Assembly (NCBI GenBank): GCA_003165595.1
Contig: PLWQ01000028.1
Coordinates: 117,142 to 181,141 of the forward strand
Source: Fibrobacterota bacterium
Lineage (GTDB): Bacteria > Fibrobacterota > Chitinivibrionia > Chitinivibrionales > FEN-1185
Length of the DNA: 64,000 nucleotides
Direction of reading: 5' to 3'
The notes below the pieces were generated by a model. That model was not told the origin of the DNA. It saw only the letters and a list, made by a program, of their open reading frames with translations, and did not search any database. Each line of letters starts with the position of its first letter. The first letter of the stretch is position 1. Below, piece by piece: positions 52,113-60,497 of this stretch. The translations under genes and the position numbers were made by a program.

Positions 52113-53351
52113 TTAGGTGTGGTACTCCGCGTTGATCCTGATATAATCGTAAGTCAAGTCGCAGGTGTGCGCCACCGCGCATTCCTTTCCCGTGCCCAGA
52201 TCCACATCGATCTGAACCACGGCGGCGTGCATCTTCGCGCTGAGCTGTTTGGCATCGAACTTCGCGGGTCTGCCCTTCGCAAACACCCGTTTGCCGCACA
52301 GCGACACAACAAGGCCCGCTTTCGAAAAGGACGCGCCGGAATAGCCGATGGCGCACAGGATGCGCCCCCAGTTCGGATCGTTGCCGAACAGCGCGGTCTT
52401 TACAAGGTTGGAATTTGCGATCGCCTTGGCGGCCAGCTTCGCGTCGCGGAACGTTGCGGCCCCGCAGACACGGATTTCCACGCGCTTGGTGGCGCCCTCG
52501 CCGTCTTCGGCGATCTTCTTGCACAGGCTGTCGCAGACGATGTGCAGTGCCTCACGGAACGCGGCGGTTCCCGGCGCGCTCCCCACGCGAACGCCCGACA
52601 TGCCGTTTGCCAGCACCAGCACCATGTCGTTGGTGGACGTGTCGCCATCCACCGTCAGGTTGTTGAACGTTTTGTCAACGACGCCCTTGACAATCGTGTT
52701 GAGCGGCCCCGGTTGGATGCCCGCGTCCGTCGTTATAAAGCACAGCATGGTCGCCATGTTGGGATGGATCATGCCCGACCCTTTTGCGCAGCCGCCAATG
52801 GTGTAGCGTCCCGCAGCAGTCTCGACCGAAACGGCAAACTCTTTCTTCTTTGTATCGGTGGTGAGTATCGCCTCCGCAAAAGCGGAGCCGCCCTTGAGGG
52901 AGCCCTCCAGGGCGCGGGAAAGTGCGGGAACGTGTTTTTCGATGAGGTTCATGGGAAGAAAATGGCCAATGACCCCGGTTGAGGCCACGAGCGCCGATTG
53001 CGGCTTTGCGCCGACGATTTTTCCCGTGAGAGTCGCAATGGTTCGTGTGTCTCTCTCGCCGCGTCTGCCGGTGCAGGCATTTGCGTTGCCGCTGTTTACA
53101 AAAACGGCCCGCACCCGGAAGCTCGGCAGGATGCTTTCGCACCAATCAACCGATGACGCCCGCACGGCGTTTGTGGTGAACGCTCCCGCGGCGCTGCAGG
53201 GATTCGCGCTCACGAGCAGACCGCAATCCGGGGTCTTGGACGTCTTGATACCTGCCGCAACTGCGGACGCGGAAAAACCTTGTGCAGCGGTAACACCGCC
53301 TTGAATTTCGCTAACCTCGGCATTGTTCATAAAAGGCACTCGATGTTTCAT
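52113..53351 (-). CDS. argJ: Bifunctional ornithine acetyltransferase / N-acetylglutamate synthase
   Basis: 412 residues, normal length. It transfers acetyl from N-acetylornithine to glutamate and may use acetyl-CoA, as part of the cyclic arginine pathway. The self-cleavage site is intact: HPNMATMLCF with nucleophile Thr in ATML, preceded by GGCAKGSGMI. GNPDTNDM-like DTSTNDMVLVLANG and GNDPNWGRILCAIGYSG are typical. ATG at 53351 follows CGGAGA. No other arg genes are in the window. Confidence 0.96.
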   Translation of the reverse strand: MKHRVPFMNNAEVSEIQGGVTAAQGFSASAVAAGIKTSKTPDCGLLVSANPCSAAGAFTTNAVRASSVDWCESILPSFRVRAVFVNSGNANACTGRRGERDTRTIATLTGKIVGAKPQSALVASTGVIGHFLPMNLIEKHVPALSRALEGSLKGGSAFAEAILTTDTKKKEFAVSVETAAGRYTIGGCAKGSGMIHPNMATMLCFITTDAGIQPGPLNTIVKGVVDKTFNNLTVDGDTSTNDMVLVLANGMSGVRVGSAPGTAAFREALHIVCDSLCKKIAEDGEGATKRVEIRVCGAATFRDAKLAAKAIANSNLVKTALFGNDPNWGRILCAIGYSGASFSKAGLVVSLCGKRVFAKGRPAKFDAKQLSAKMHAAVVQIDVDLGTGKECAVAHTCDLTYDYIRINAEYHT

Positions 53352-53408
53352 CGGTTTCTCCGGTATCGGTGTATGCCGTATTGACTGATAGAGAGCATAT
53401 AATATATT

Positions 53409-54638
53409 ATGGGTACTGCATCGCCGCCAAAGCCCAAAAATCGAAAACTTTCAAAGGACTTCTTTCTGAAGCGAAATCCCATCCTTGCAGGCGTTTCGGT
53501 TTTTCTCATCCTGTCTAGTTCCGCCGGGCAAACGGGCGAGCAGAGCTATGTCATAAGGAAAGGTGACACGCTCTGGGACCTGGCTTTTAAGTTTCTCGGC
53601 GATCCCTTTCAATGGCCGCGGCTGTGGCATCAGAACCAATATATTGCGAATCCCAACCTTATCTATCCGGGAAACACGCTGGTTGTAGGCGACGCAGCGG
53701 GCCGGGGTTCGCAGGTCGCGCCCTTGCCCGAAAGCAATCCTTCGGGGGCGTCTGTGGCCGCCCCAGCCCCGGGCCCTCAGGCGGCAGCATCCCGACAGGA
53801 CGATTTCTTCTCCGAAACGAAGCAGGCGATCGAACAATCCGACCGGCAAGCTTCTTCGCTATCGTCAAGAACGAGCAGTTCGACAAAAGACAAATCCTTT
53901 CTTTCCGACACGATCTTCAAGCTCGCAATGCGCAAGAACGGTTACTTTACTTCCGATTTTCTTGAAAGAATCGGTTTCTTGTGGGATAAGAAAGACGAAA
54001 AAGGCCTCGTCTATCCCGGGAATGCGGCATTGCGCAAGATCGGCAACCAGGACTTGCTCAAGAGGTATGAACAGGAAACCTACCAAGAGAACGACGAAGT
54101 CCTGATCGAGCCTTTTTCAAAGGCGCATTACCGTCCCGGCGATACTGTTGATATTTTCCACTCCGACGGGCTCACAAAATTTCGAGGAAAAACGGTCAAC
54201 CTTGTCCGGAGGATCGCCAAGGCGACTATCCAATCTGTAAGCGGTGACAAGGTGAGCGCGCTTCTTTTCAAAGCCTGGGATGTGGTGTGTAGCGGGGACA
54301 GGGTCGACACGTGCGCACATTTTTCCAACCTTCAGATAGACACTGTTGTCGAGCCGAGCGCACCGATAAAGGGAACCGTGTTCCTTCGGATAGAGAACAC
54401 CGAGCATTCGTATCTGTACCAGACATTCATTGTCGACAAAGGATCAAAAGATGGCGTGATGCTCGGCGATATTTTCAAAGTCACGGCCAGAAACAATCCG
54501 GTTTTCGACAGGTGGTCGGCTATGGCGTGCGCGGTTCATGTCGACGAAACGTCCAGCACCCTGGCCATCGAAAAGCTGACCGCCAACATCAATCCGGGCG
54601 ATACGGTTTCTGTCGCAAGAATGATCAGATTCAAATAG
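53409..54638 (+). CDS. LysM-domain exported protein
   Basis: 409 residues with a signal-anchor-like N-terminus (about 20-42). A single LysM domain (about 44-95; YVIRKGDTLWDLAFKFLGDP, then NPNLIYPGNTLVV) is followed by a Pro/Ala/Ser linker and a second, strand-rich region (about 165-409) of unknown type resembling DUF-type C-terminal regions of LysM proteins. Likely bound to peptidoglycan. The region just before the ATG has TATAAT at 53398, so the true start is uncertain. A tiny membrane protein gene begins 10 bases downstream. Confidence 0.82.
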   Translation: MGTASPPKPKNRKLSKDFFLKRNPILAGVSVFLILSSSAGQTGEQSYVIRKGDTLWDLAFKFLGDPFQWPRLWHQNQYIANPNLIYPGNTLVVGDAAGRGSQVAPLPESNPSGASVAAPAPGPQAAASRQDDFFSETKQAIEQSDRQASSLSSRTSSSTKDKSFLSDTIFKLAMRKNGYFTSDFLERIGFLWDKKDEKGLVYPGNAALRKIGNQDLLKRYEQETYQENDEVLIEPFSKAHYRPGDTVDIFHSDGLTKFRGKTVNLVRRIAKATIQSVSGDKVSALLFKAWDVVCSGDRVDTCAHFSNLQIDTVVEPSAPIKGTVFLRIENTEHSYLYQTFIVDKGSKDGVMLGDIFKVTARNNPVFDRWSAMACAVHVDETSSTLAIEKLTANINPGDTVSVARMIRFK

Positions 54639-54647
54639 GCGGGATTG

Positions 54648-54863
54648 ATGGCGAGATTTCTTCTTCATTTGGGCGGGCTCCTTTTTATCAATACGCGCCA
54701 CAAGAGCGTGCGAAGCAGCATCATTTTTCTGCTCACCAACTTTCTCCTGCTTGCCAGCATAGTCTTTACCATCGAAATCATCCTCATTTTTCTCGGCGTA
54801 GGAAACGTATTTGTTCCCGTGACCAGCGCAGTCTGGGATTTTCTCACACCACTCGTTGACTGA
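54648..54863 (+). CDS. Small membrane protein of unknown function
   Basis: 71 residues, two hydrophobic segments (about 3-14 weak, and 27-52 strong; IIFLLTNFLLLASIVFTIEI). Starts ten bases after the LysM gene stop with a GGCGGG site, so the pair is probably cotranscribed. No family recognised. Could anchor or assist the LysM protein. Confidence 0.6.
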   Translation: MARFLLHLGGLLFINTRHKSVRSSIIFLLTNFLLLASIVFTIEIILIFLGVGNVFVPVTSAVWDFLTPLVD

Positions 54864-54896
54864 GAAACCGGGTGCTCCACGTGCCCGGTGTTTCTC
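54862..54896. terminator. Hairpin at the end of the LysM unit
   Basis: GAGAAACCGGG (54862-54872) pairs with CCCGGTGTTTCTC (54884-54896), closing the gene end, with no T-tract. A second perfect stem, GGATTCCCC/GGGGAATCC (54961-54969 and 54981-54989), follows in the same 449-base gap. Confidence 0.5.
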
Positions 54897-54987
54897 GGCG
54901 AGGCAGGTATCCCGGGCTCGTGCGCCACACCCCGGGCAGCGCGCCGGCAGGAGGATTCAAGGATTCCCCGCGGCAAACGTGGGGAAT

Positions 54988-55070
54988 CCTTCCGTCCCTA
55001 TGGAAGAAAAAATTGCTTTTTGTCGCTCGCTAACCTTGGAGCAAGCTCCTAGGGAAAAGGCAAAAGACAT
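54988..55070 (+). repeat. Dispersed repeat R2, copy 2
   Basis: CCTTCCGTCCCTATGGAAG, a run ending GTCGCTCGCTAAC, hairpin GGAGC-AA-GCTCC, then GGGAAAAGGCAAAAGAC. Same order as copy 1 on the other strand. A fragment related to R3 (CAATGCGC..CTGTGGGATTCA) follows at about 55119-55141. The remaining gap to glgC shows no gene. Confidence 0.7.
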
Positions 55071-55312
55071 ACTATCCAGCGCGAAGCGCAACTACCGCAC
55101 CTTAGGGAACGATGTGACAATGCGCCCGCTGTGGGATTCACGTGCGGGCGCGGGTGTAATCCGGCCGTGACGTCCGGGGTTGATTTATTGCACTTCTTTT
55201 TGATAGATACTATTTTGCAAAAGGGTTCCCGGGTTCGGAGTTGTGTCTGTTGTTGCCGCAGGCTCTATAAGAACCACTAATATTTTGTCAACCATACTGC
55301 GAGGGGAAAACA

Positions 55313-56578
55313 ATGTCTACGTATCGCTCATCCGTAGGCTATCCGAATGTGCTTGGCATGATCATGGCCGGGGGCGAAGGGTCCAGGCTGCACCCGCTTA
55401 CCAACGACCGGGCCAAACCCGCCGTCTATTTTGGAGGCAAGTACAGGATTGTCGACTTTGTTCTCAACAACTTCATCAATTCCGGAATATTTAAGATCAA
55501 GGTTCTTACCCAGTTCAAATCCGATTCGCTCATCAAGCACCTCACGGCAGGATGGAACCTCAATCGAATGCTTGGCCAGTACATCGATCCGGTCCCCGCT
55601 CAGATGCGTACCGGAAAGAACTGGTATATGGGAACGGCAGACGCCGTTTTCCAGAATTTTAATCTGATCGAAGATGAAAATCCGGATTACGTAGCGGTAT
55701 TCGGCGCCGATCATATTTACAAAATGGATATCTCGCAAATGCTGGATTTTCACCGTCATGCGGGTGCCGTGGCAACCGTTGTCGCAATTCCAAAGCCCGT
55801 CGAGGAAGCAAGCTCGTTCGGCATCATCGAGGTAGATCCCGACGGCCGAATGATCGGATTTGAGGAAAAGCCCAAGAATCCCAAGACTATTCCGGGAAAC
55901 CCGCGCATGGTTCTCGTGTCCATGGGAAATTACATTTTCAACAGGAAGTTCCTTGTTCGCGAACTGTTTAACGACGCCGCGCTGAGCGGTTCGTCCCACG
56001 ATTTTGGAAAAGACGTTATCCCGAAGATTTTTCACAACTATCCGATCTACGTGTGGGACTTCTCCAACAACCGCATCCCCGGAGAGACGCCGCAGCAGAA
56101 TGTCTACTGGAAGGACGTGGGGAGCCTTGACGCATACTTTGAGGCAAATATGACCCTCCGTGATGTGGTTCCGGAGATAAATCTTTACAATGAGGCGTGG
56201 CCCATTCGCACGGCGCCGGGACAGTCGCCGCCCGCAAAGTTCGTCTTCTCTGGCGAGCCTCCGGAAAAGCGGAAGGGTGAGGCGCTCGACTCGATCCTGA
56301 GCGGTGGGTGCATCATAAGCGGCGGGAGGGTCATTCGTTCCATCCTGTCGCGCGGGGTGCGCGTGCACAGCCTTGCCGTTGTCGAAGATTCAATCATATT
56401 TCCAGACGTCCAGATCAGCGAGAAATCACACATCCGGCGCACCATTATCGACCGCGGGGTCCAGATCAAGCCGGGCGAAAGAATCGGGTTCGACATAGAG
56501 GAAGATCGAAAGCGTTTCACGGTAAGCGATTCGGGTATCGTGGTCATCAGCCAACCGTCAAAAAACATCTTACCGTAA
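55313..56578 (+). CDS. glgC: Glucose-1-phosphate adenylyltransferase
   Basis: 421 residues, usual length. It makes ADP-glucose for glycogen. The nucleotide loop GGEGSRLHPLTNDRAKPAV, DHIYKMD metal site, FEEKP, and the Arg/Lys-rich sites typical of GlgC are present, and the C-terminal left-handed beta-helix begins near residue 320 (ILSGGCIISGGRVIRSILS). GAGGGGA precedes the ATG. Glycogen storage fits a cellulose-degrading lifestyle. Confidence 0.96.
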   Translation: MSTYRSSVGYPNVLGMIMAGGEGSRLHPLTNDRAKPAVYFGGKYRIVDFVLNNFINSGIFKIKVLTQFKSDSLIKHLTAGWNLNRMLGQYIDPVPAQMRTGKNWYMGTADAVFQNFNLIEDENPDYVAVFGADHIYKMDISQMLDFHRHAGAVATVVAIPKPVEEASSFGIIEVDPDGRMIGFEEKPKNPKTIPGNPRMVLVSMGNYIFNRKFLVRELFNDAALSGSSHDFGKDVIPKIFHNYPIYVWDFSNNRIPGETPQQNVYWKDVGSLDAYFEANMTLRDVVPEINLYNEAWPIRTAPGQSPPAKFVFSGEPPEKRKGEALDSILSGGCIISGGRVIRSILSRGVRVHSLAVVEDSIIFPDVQISEKSHIRRTIIDRGVQIKPGERIGFDIEEDRKRFTVSDSGIVVISQPSKNILP

Positions 56579-56722
56579 AGATGCGCTGATATAATTTTAT
56601 CGAGACCTTTTTTGGCACAAAATCGTATTGGAATGGGAGTACAGGTTACATTGAACCCCAAGGCGTGAAAGCTGCAGATCATGCAATTAATCGTTTAAGC
56701 TGGTGATCTTTTGGGTTGTTTG

Positions 56723-56731
56723 TGGTATAAT
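56723..56731 (+). promoter_or_regulatory. Extended -10 promoter of the sigma gene
   Basis: TGGTATAAT matches an extended -10 (TGnTATAAT), 36 bases upstream of the sigma factor ATG. No good -35 is present, as expected for this type. Confidence 0.65.
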
Positions 56732-56766
56732 TTAAGGTGAAACTTTTTCAACTATAGTTTGCCGCT

Positions 56767-57603
56767 ATGTCGACACGAACCGAATCACTCTATTTCAGGG
56801 ACATAAACCGCTATCGTATTCTTACGGAAGACGAGGAGCGAGAAATCATCCTTTCCGTGCAGAAGAACGACAATGGCGCCATTTCCATTCTCATCACAAG
56901 CAACCTCAGATTCGTTGTGAGCGTGGCCCGGCGCTACCGGGGTCGGGGCCTCAGCTTCCTGGAGCTCATCAATGAAGGCAATATCGGCCTGCTCAAAGCC
57001 GCAAAACGCTTCGACCTTGAAAATAAGGTGAAATTCATTTCCTACGCAGTATGGTGGATTCGCCAATCCATCCAGAAAGCGCTTTTCGAGCAGACCGGGA
57101 CCGTACGAATCCCGCCGAACAAAATCGCGCTCCTTGCGAAATTTAAGAAGGCGCTTGACAAAAACTCTGGCGACTACTTTGGAACCATTTCCATGGACGA
57201 TTTCAAGGAGCACGAGCAGGATCTTATCGACGTTATGGACAAGCTGCGAGGCGTCTCGCTCGACGCACCCGTGAGCAACAACCAGGGAATGGATGGCGAC
57301 TCCACCAAGACGCTGCAGGATGTTCTGGGTGAGGAGCCCAATCAGGATGCCGAGAGCGAGCGCAGGGAACTCGGCACGGTTATCGACAGCGTTCTTCAGA
57401 ACATAACAAGCCGAGAAGAGCGAATCCTGAGGATGTACTACGGTCTCAATTTCTCAAAGCAATTTACCCTGGAAGAGATCGGCAAAGAACTCAAGCTCAC
57501 GCGGGAGCGCGTTCGGCTTATCCGCGACCGGTCGCTCAGGAAACTTTTTAGAAATCCCGTTTCGCGGGCAAAACTCGCCTTATTCATGCAAAACACCAAG
57601 TAG
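56767..57603 (+). CDS. Primary-type (RpoD/SigA-like) sigma factor
   Basis: 278 residues, regions 1.2 to 4. Region 2 contains FLELINEGNIGLLKAAKRFD and FISYAVWWIRQSIQKAL (2.4), nearly as in RpoD; region 4 ends with FTLEEIGKELKLTRERVRLI. Region 1.1 and the acidic insertion of proteobacterial RpoD are missing, as in the short primary sigma factors of Bacteroidetes. It may be the housekeeping factor, or a group 2 factor if another exists elsewhere. Confidence 0.92.
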   Translation: MSTRTESLYFRDINRYRILTEDEEREIILSVQKNDNGAISILITSNLRFVVSVARRYRGRGLSFLELINEGNIGLLKAAKRFDLENKVKFISYAVWWIRQSIQKALFEQTGTVRIPPNKIALLAKFKKALDKNSGDYFGTISMDDFKEHEQDLIDVMDKLRGVSLDAPVSNNQGMDGDSTKTLQDVLGEEPNQDAESERRELGTVIDSVLQNITSREERILRMYYGLNFSKQFTLEEIGKELKLTRERVRLIRDRSLRKLFRNPVSRAKLALFMQNTK

Positions 57604-57679
57604 CTCCCTCCGGACATTGCCCCAATTTTCTCTTGGATAACGCGCGCCGCTGATGCATATTGTATGACAGATAGGAATT

Positions 57680-57703
57680 GCCGCCGGGGTCCGGGCGGCA
57701 CCT
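57680..57703 (+). terminator. Weak terminator-like hairpin
   Basis: GCCGCC (57680-57685) with GGCGGC (57694-57699) followed by ACCTTTT, 77 bases after the sigma gene. Confidence 0.4.
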
Positions 57704-57783
57704 TTTCCGAAACTCTGACGCCCGGGAACAACCGCGCGCACCGCAGCCGGAATTCGCCGGTTTGAAGTGAGGCCGCGACACTC

Positions 57784-58224
57784 ATGTTCTCGTTTTTCGC
57801 AAAACACAAAATTCTCTCATTCCTCATTGTCCTTGGGGTTGCCTATTTCTTCGTCAATCCGCCGCACAAGTTCGGTCTTGCAACGGGCAACTTTGTGGTC
57901 TACAACCGGATCCCCTTTTCCTTTTTCGACCTGTTTGTCAATTTCGACGGCTCCGTAAAACCCCTGCTGAATATTTCCGACACCAACGACCTGCAAGAGT
58001 GCATGAGAAGTCTACGCGAAACTCCGTCCGGCGACGATATGCTTCTTATTGTCGGAACCGGCTTCGGCAAGGCCTGGTTTAGGCTCAGCGATACCCTCAC
58101 GGAGCTGCTCGATGCAAGAAACATCCGCAGCATCCAGGTTCCATCCGCCCGGGCCGTGCTGCAGTTCAATGCCGCCGTGAGTCAAGACAAGAGGGTAGCC
58201 ATTCTCCTAGCGGTGCGGCACTAG
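57784..58224 (+). CDS. Mth938-like domain protein
   Basis: 146 residues. A hydrophobic N-terminal helix (about 10-26) precedes a domain whose second half fits the Mth938/DUF498 fold: DDMLLIVGTGFGKAWFRLSD, then a VPSARAVLQFNAAV motif and AILLAVRH at the end. Homologues include the mitochondrial assembly factor NDUFAF3; bacterial function is unknown. The first half deviates, so this may be a membrane-anchored variant. It lies directly upstream of the T6SS operator. Confidence 0.65.
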   Translation: MFSFFAKHKILSFLIVLGVAYFFVNPPHKFGLATGNFVVYNRIPFSFFDLFVNFDGSVKPLLNISDTNDLQECMRSLRETPSGDDMLLIVGTGFGKAWFRLSDTLTELLDARNIRSIQVPSARAVLQFNAAVSQDKRVAILLAVRH

Positions 58225-58230
58225 GAATCA

Positions 58231-58246
58231 TGTGACGGTGATCACA
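58231..58246. promoter_or_regulatory. Perfect CRP-type palindrome upstream of tssA
   Basis: TGTGACGGTGATCACA fits TGTGA-N6-TCACA exactly, extended to ATGTGA/TCACAT. It starts six bases after the preceding stop and 163 bases before tssA. A second perfect match precedes hcp. Confidence 0.65.
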
Positions 58247-58393
58247 TCGCCGGACACGGAAACAGGCTATTTTCTCGGAACAGGTCTTCGGCCGAGCTTT
58301 ATCACCGTAATGAATGTCTTGCAATAGGGCAATTACTATATTGTTATAGCCGGTTCGCGCCTATGCCGGAACCGCTCTGCAAGGAGGACCGAT

Positions 58394-59911
58394 ATTTCCG
58401 AACTACTTGATAGTATCGTAAAACCCGTGCCCGGCGACTCTCCGATGGGCGCGAATATCAACTACGATGCCGATTTTGATGCCTGCAAATCCGAAATCGG
58501 CAAGATCGGCAACATCGACTACGGTCTCGTCGAAACATCGTGCAGGAAACTGCTTGCCGAAAAATCCAAGGACATTCGGCTGTTGTGTTTCCTGAGCTTT
58601 GTCTATGTCCGGGATGCTAAATGGGAATTTTTCGCTGATATATTCGAAGGCTTTGTCAAACTTTGCGGGCAAAACTACGCCGGGATGTTTCCCGACCGGG
58701 AGCGGGCCAAGCAGAATGCCATCAAATGGCTTTCCGAACCCCGCTACAACGAAGCCGTCGCCGCCCAAAAGCCCGAGGAAGCGGATTATCCGCATATCGC
58801 GCGGTTACTCGAAAACCTTACCTCTCTCAAAGGCATTCTTCAGGAAAAGTTTCCCGAAGGCTCCCCATTTCCTTCGGGACTCTTCTCCGCGGTTCAGAAC
58901 TGGGAAAGGACATGCAAGCCGAAACCAAAGACGGAGGCGACTGCGGCTGCTTCCGCGGGGGGCCAGGGCGCAGCAGAAGCAATTGACACGCCCAAGCAGG
59001 CCCAGCTTGCGGCAAGAAAAGCGGCCTATTTTCTTATTGAGAAAGAGCCCCAGAGACCCATGGGCTTCCGGCTCATGCGTTCCATTCGCTGGGACATTTT
59101 CGAAAAGGCGCCGCCCAGTGAAAACGGCAAGACCCAGCTGGCGCCTCCCCCGGCCGAACTCATCTCCTCGCTTAACGCAATGATAGCAAACAAGGAATTC
59201 AAACCCGCGCTCGATAAGGTGGAAGTCGCATTCACATCGGGTGCCAACCACCTGTGGCTCGGACTCCAGCGCATTGCCGCCGAGGCCTGCGCTGGCCTCG
59301 GCGAGCCGTACAAAGCCGTAGAGCAGGCAATTGTGTTCGAGACCGGGCTTTTTATCAAGCGCCTGCCGGATATCGCAAAGTTGTCGTTTTCCGACGGCAC
59401 GCCGTTCTGCGACGACTCGACAAGGGACTGGCTGTCAAGACAGGTTGCGCAGATTTTTTCCGCCGGCGGCGCATCAGCGGAAAAAAAGGACACCGACGCC
59501 GTCTCTGGCGACAAGGTGGAAGACGAGAAGAAGCAGGTGGCGACGCTCACCGCAGGGGGCAAGACCGAGGCGGCGCTTGACCTTCTTCAGTCGGCGATAC
59601 GCAATTCTTCAAACGAACGCGACAACTTCCGGCGATCCATCATCATGTGCAACATGCTGCTGGGAGCGAAGCAACCCGACATCGCCCTTTCCATCCTCGA
59701 GTCTCTCGATGGAAAGGTTCAGCTGTACCATCTGGACAAGTGGGACCCGGACCTGGCCGTTGACGCATGGGGCATCATGGTGAAAGTGCTCAAAGCCGCC
59801 CGGGCAAACAAGCCGGCCCCGCTTCAGGCAAGCATGACCGAGAAGCAAAACACTATATTAAGTAAGATCAGTCAAATAGATCCGAAAAAGGCATTTTCGC
59901 TTAACTCATAA
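58394..59911 (+). CDS. tssA: Type VI secretion protein TssA, probable ATT start
   Basis: About 505 residues. ImpA_N domain at the start: PVPGDSPMGANINYDADFDA fits the family opening, usually about ten residues into the protein. Translating in frame upstream gives ISELLDSIVKP, beginning at an ATT codon (58394) six bases after AAGGAGG; the first in-frame GTG is 58427 and has no site. The middle (about 125-215) is a variable linker and the C-terminal part (about 225-500) is VasJ-like helical. TssA caps and guides the growing sheath. tssB starts 25 bases on. Confidence 0.9.
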   Translation: MSELLDSIVKPVPGDSPMGANINYDADFDACKSEIGKIGNIDYGLVETSCRKLLAEKSKDIRLLCFLSFVYVRDAKWEFFADIFEGFVKLCGQNYAGMFPDRERAKQNAIKWLSEPRYNEAVAAQKPEEADYPHIARLLENLTSLKGILQEKFPEGSPFPSGLFSAVQNWERTCKPKPKTEATAAASAGGQGAAEAIDTPKQAQLAARKAAYFLIEKEPQRPMGFRLMRSIRWDIFEKAPPSENGKTQLAPPPAELISSLNAMIANKEFKPALDKVEVAFTSGANHLWLGLQRIAAEACAGLGEPYKAVEQAIVFETGLFIKRLPDIAKLSFSDGTPFCDDSTRDWLSRQVAQIFSAGGASAEKKDTDAVSGDKVEDEKKQVATLTAGGKTEAALDLLQSAIRNSSNERDNFRRSIIMCNMLLGAKQPDIALSILESLDGKVQLYHLDKWDPDLAVDAWGIMVKVLKAARANKPAPLQASMTEKQNTILSKISQIDPKKAFSLNS

Positions 59912-59936
59912 TCACCTTCACGAAAGGCAGGTTCTT

Positions 59937-60446
59937 ATGGCCGGCAGTTTTCAAAACGAAATACCTCCTGCTCGAATCAATCTGAAGCTCGACGTGGGTA
60001 AAGGCAACGCGAAGAAGAAAATCGAATTGCCTCTTAAAACGCTTGTCGTCGGCGACTTTTCCTTTCAGAAGCACAGCGACCGCCTTTCCGACCGGGAAAA
60101 GATAAGCATCAACAAGGAGAACTTCACCCAGGTGATGGAAAGCATGGACCTGAAGCTCAATTACACTGTGGAGAACAAGCTCACCGGTACCGGGGACCTC
60201 AAAGTCGACCTCGGCGTCAAGAACATGGATTCGTTCAAGCCCGAAAACGTGGCAAAAAACATTCCCGCACTTTCCAAGATGCTCGCCGCGCGGAACCTGC
60301 TTAAAGACCTGAAATCGAACCTGCTCGACAATCGCGAATTCCGCAAGCGGCTCGAAGACATCATCAAGGATCCGGGCGCAATGAAATCGCTCCAGGAGGA
60401 GCTCAAGAAAATCGTGGCAGAAGAACCAAAAGAGGAGAAGAAATAG
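59937..60446 (+). CDS. tssB: Type VI secretion contractile sheath small subunit
   Basis: 169 residues, usual length. N-terminal ARINLKLDVG and the KSPENLAxxIPxLxxxLxAR-like block (KPENVAKNIPALSKMLAARN) are clear, with RKRLEDIIKDP in the C-terminal region. It pairs with TssC to form the sheath that drives Hcp. Confidence 0.97.
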   Translation: MAGSFQNEIPPARINLKLDVGKGNAKKKIELPLKTLVVGDFSFQKHSDRLSDREKISINKENFTQVMESMDLKLNYTVENKLTGTGDLKVDLGVKNMDSFKPENVAKNIPALSKMLAARNLLKDLKSNLLDNREFRKRLEDIIKDPGAMKSLQEELKKIVAEEPKEEKK

Positions 60447-60497
60447 CGCCCGTCCTTTCGTCACAATCGTTCACCATCAAAATGAGGAGTTGAAATT

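Noticed and set aside
53398..53403. TATAAT as promoter of the LysM gene
   Set aside because: It lies five bases before the ATG, would place the transcript start inside the gene, and has no -35 at the right distance.
54856..55170. Open frame of about 104 codons after the LysM unit
   Set aside because: It overlaps hairpins and repeat R2, and the peptide arises from repeat sequence that is also present, in another frame, in non-coding copies.
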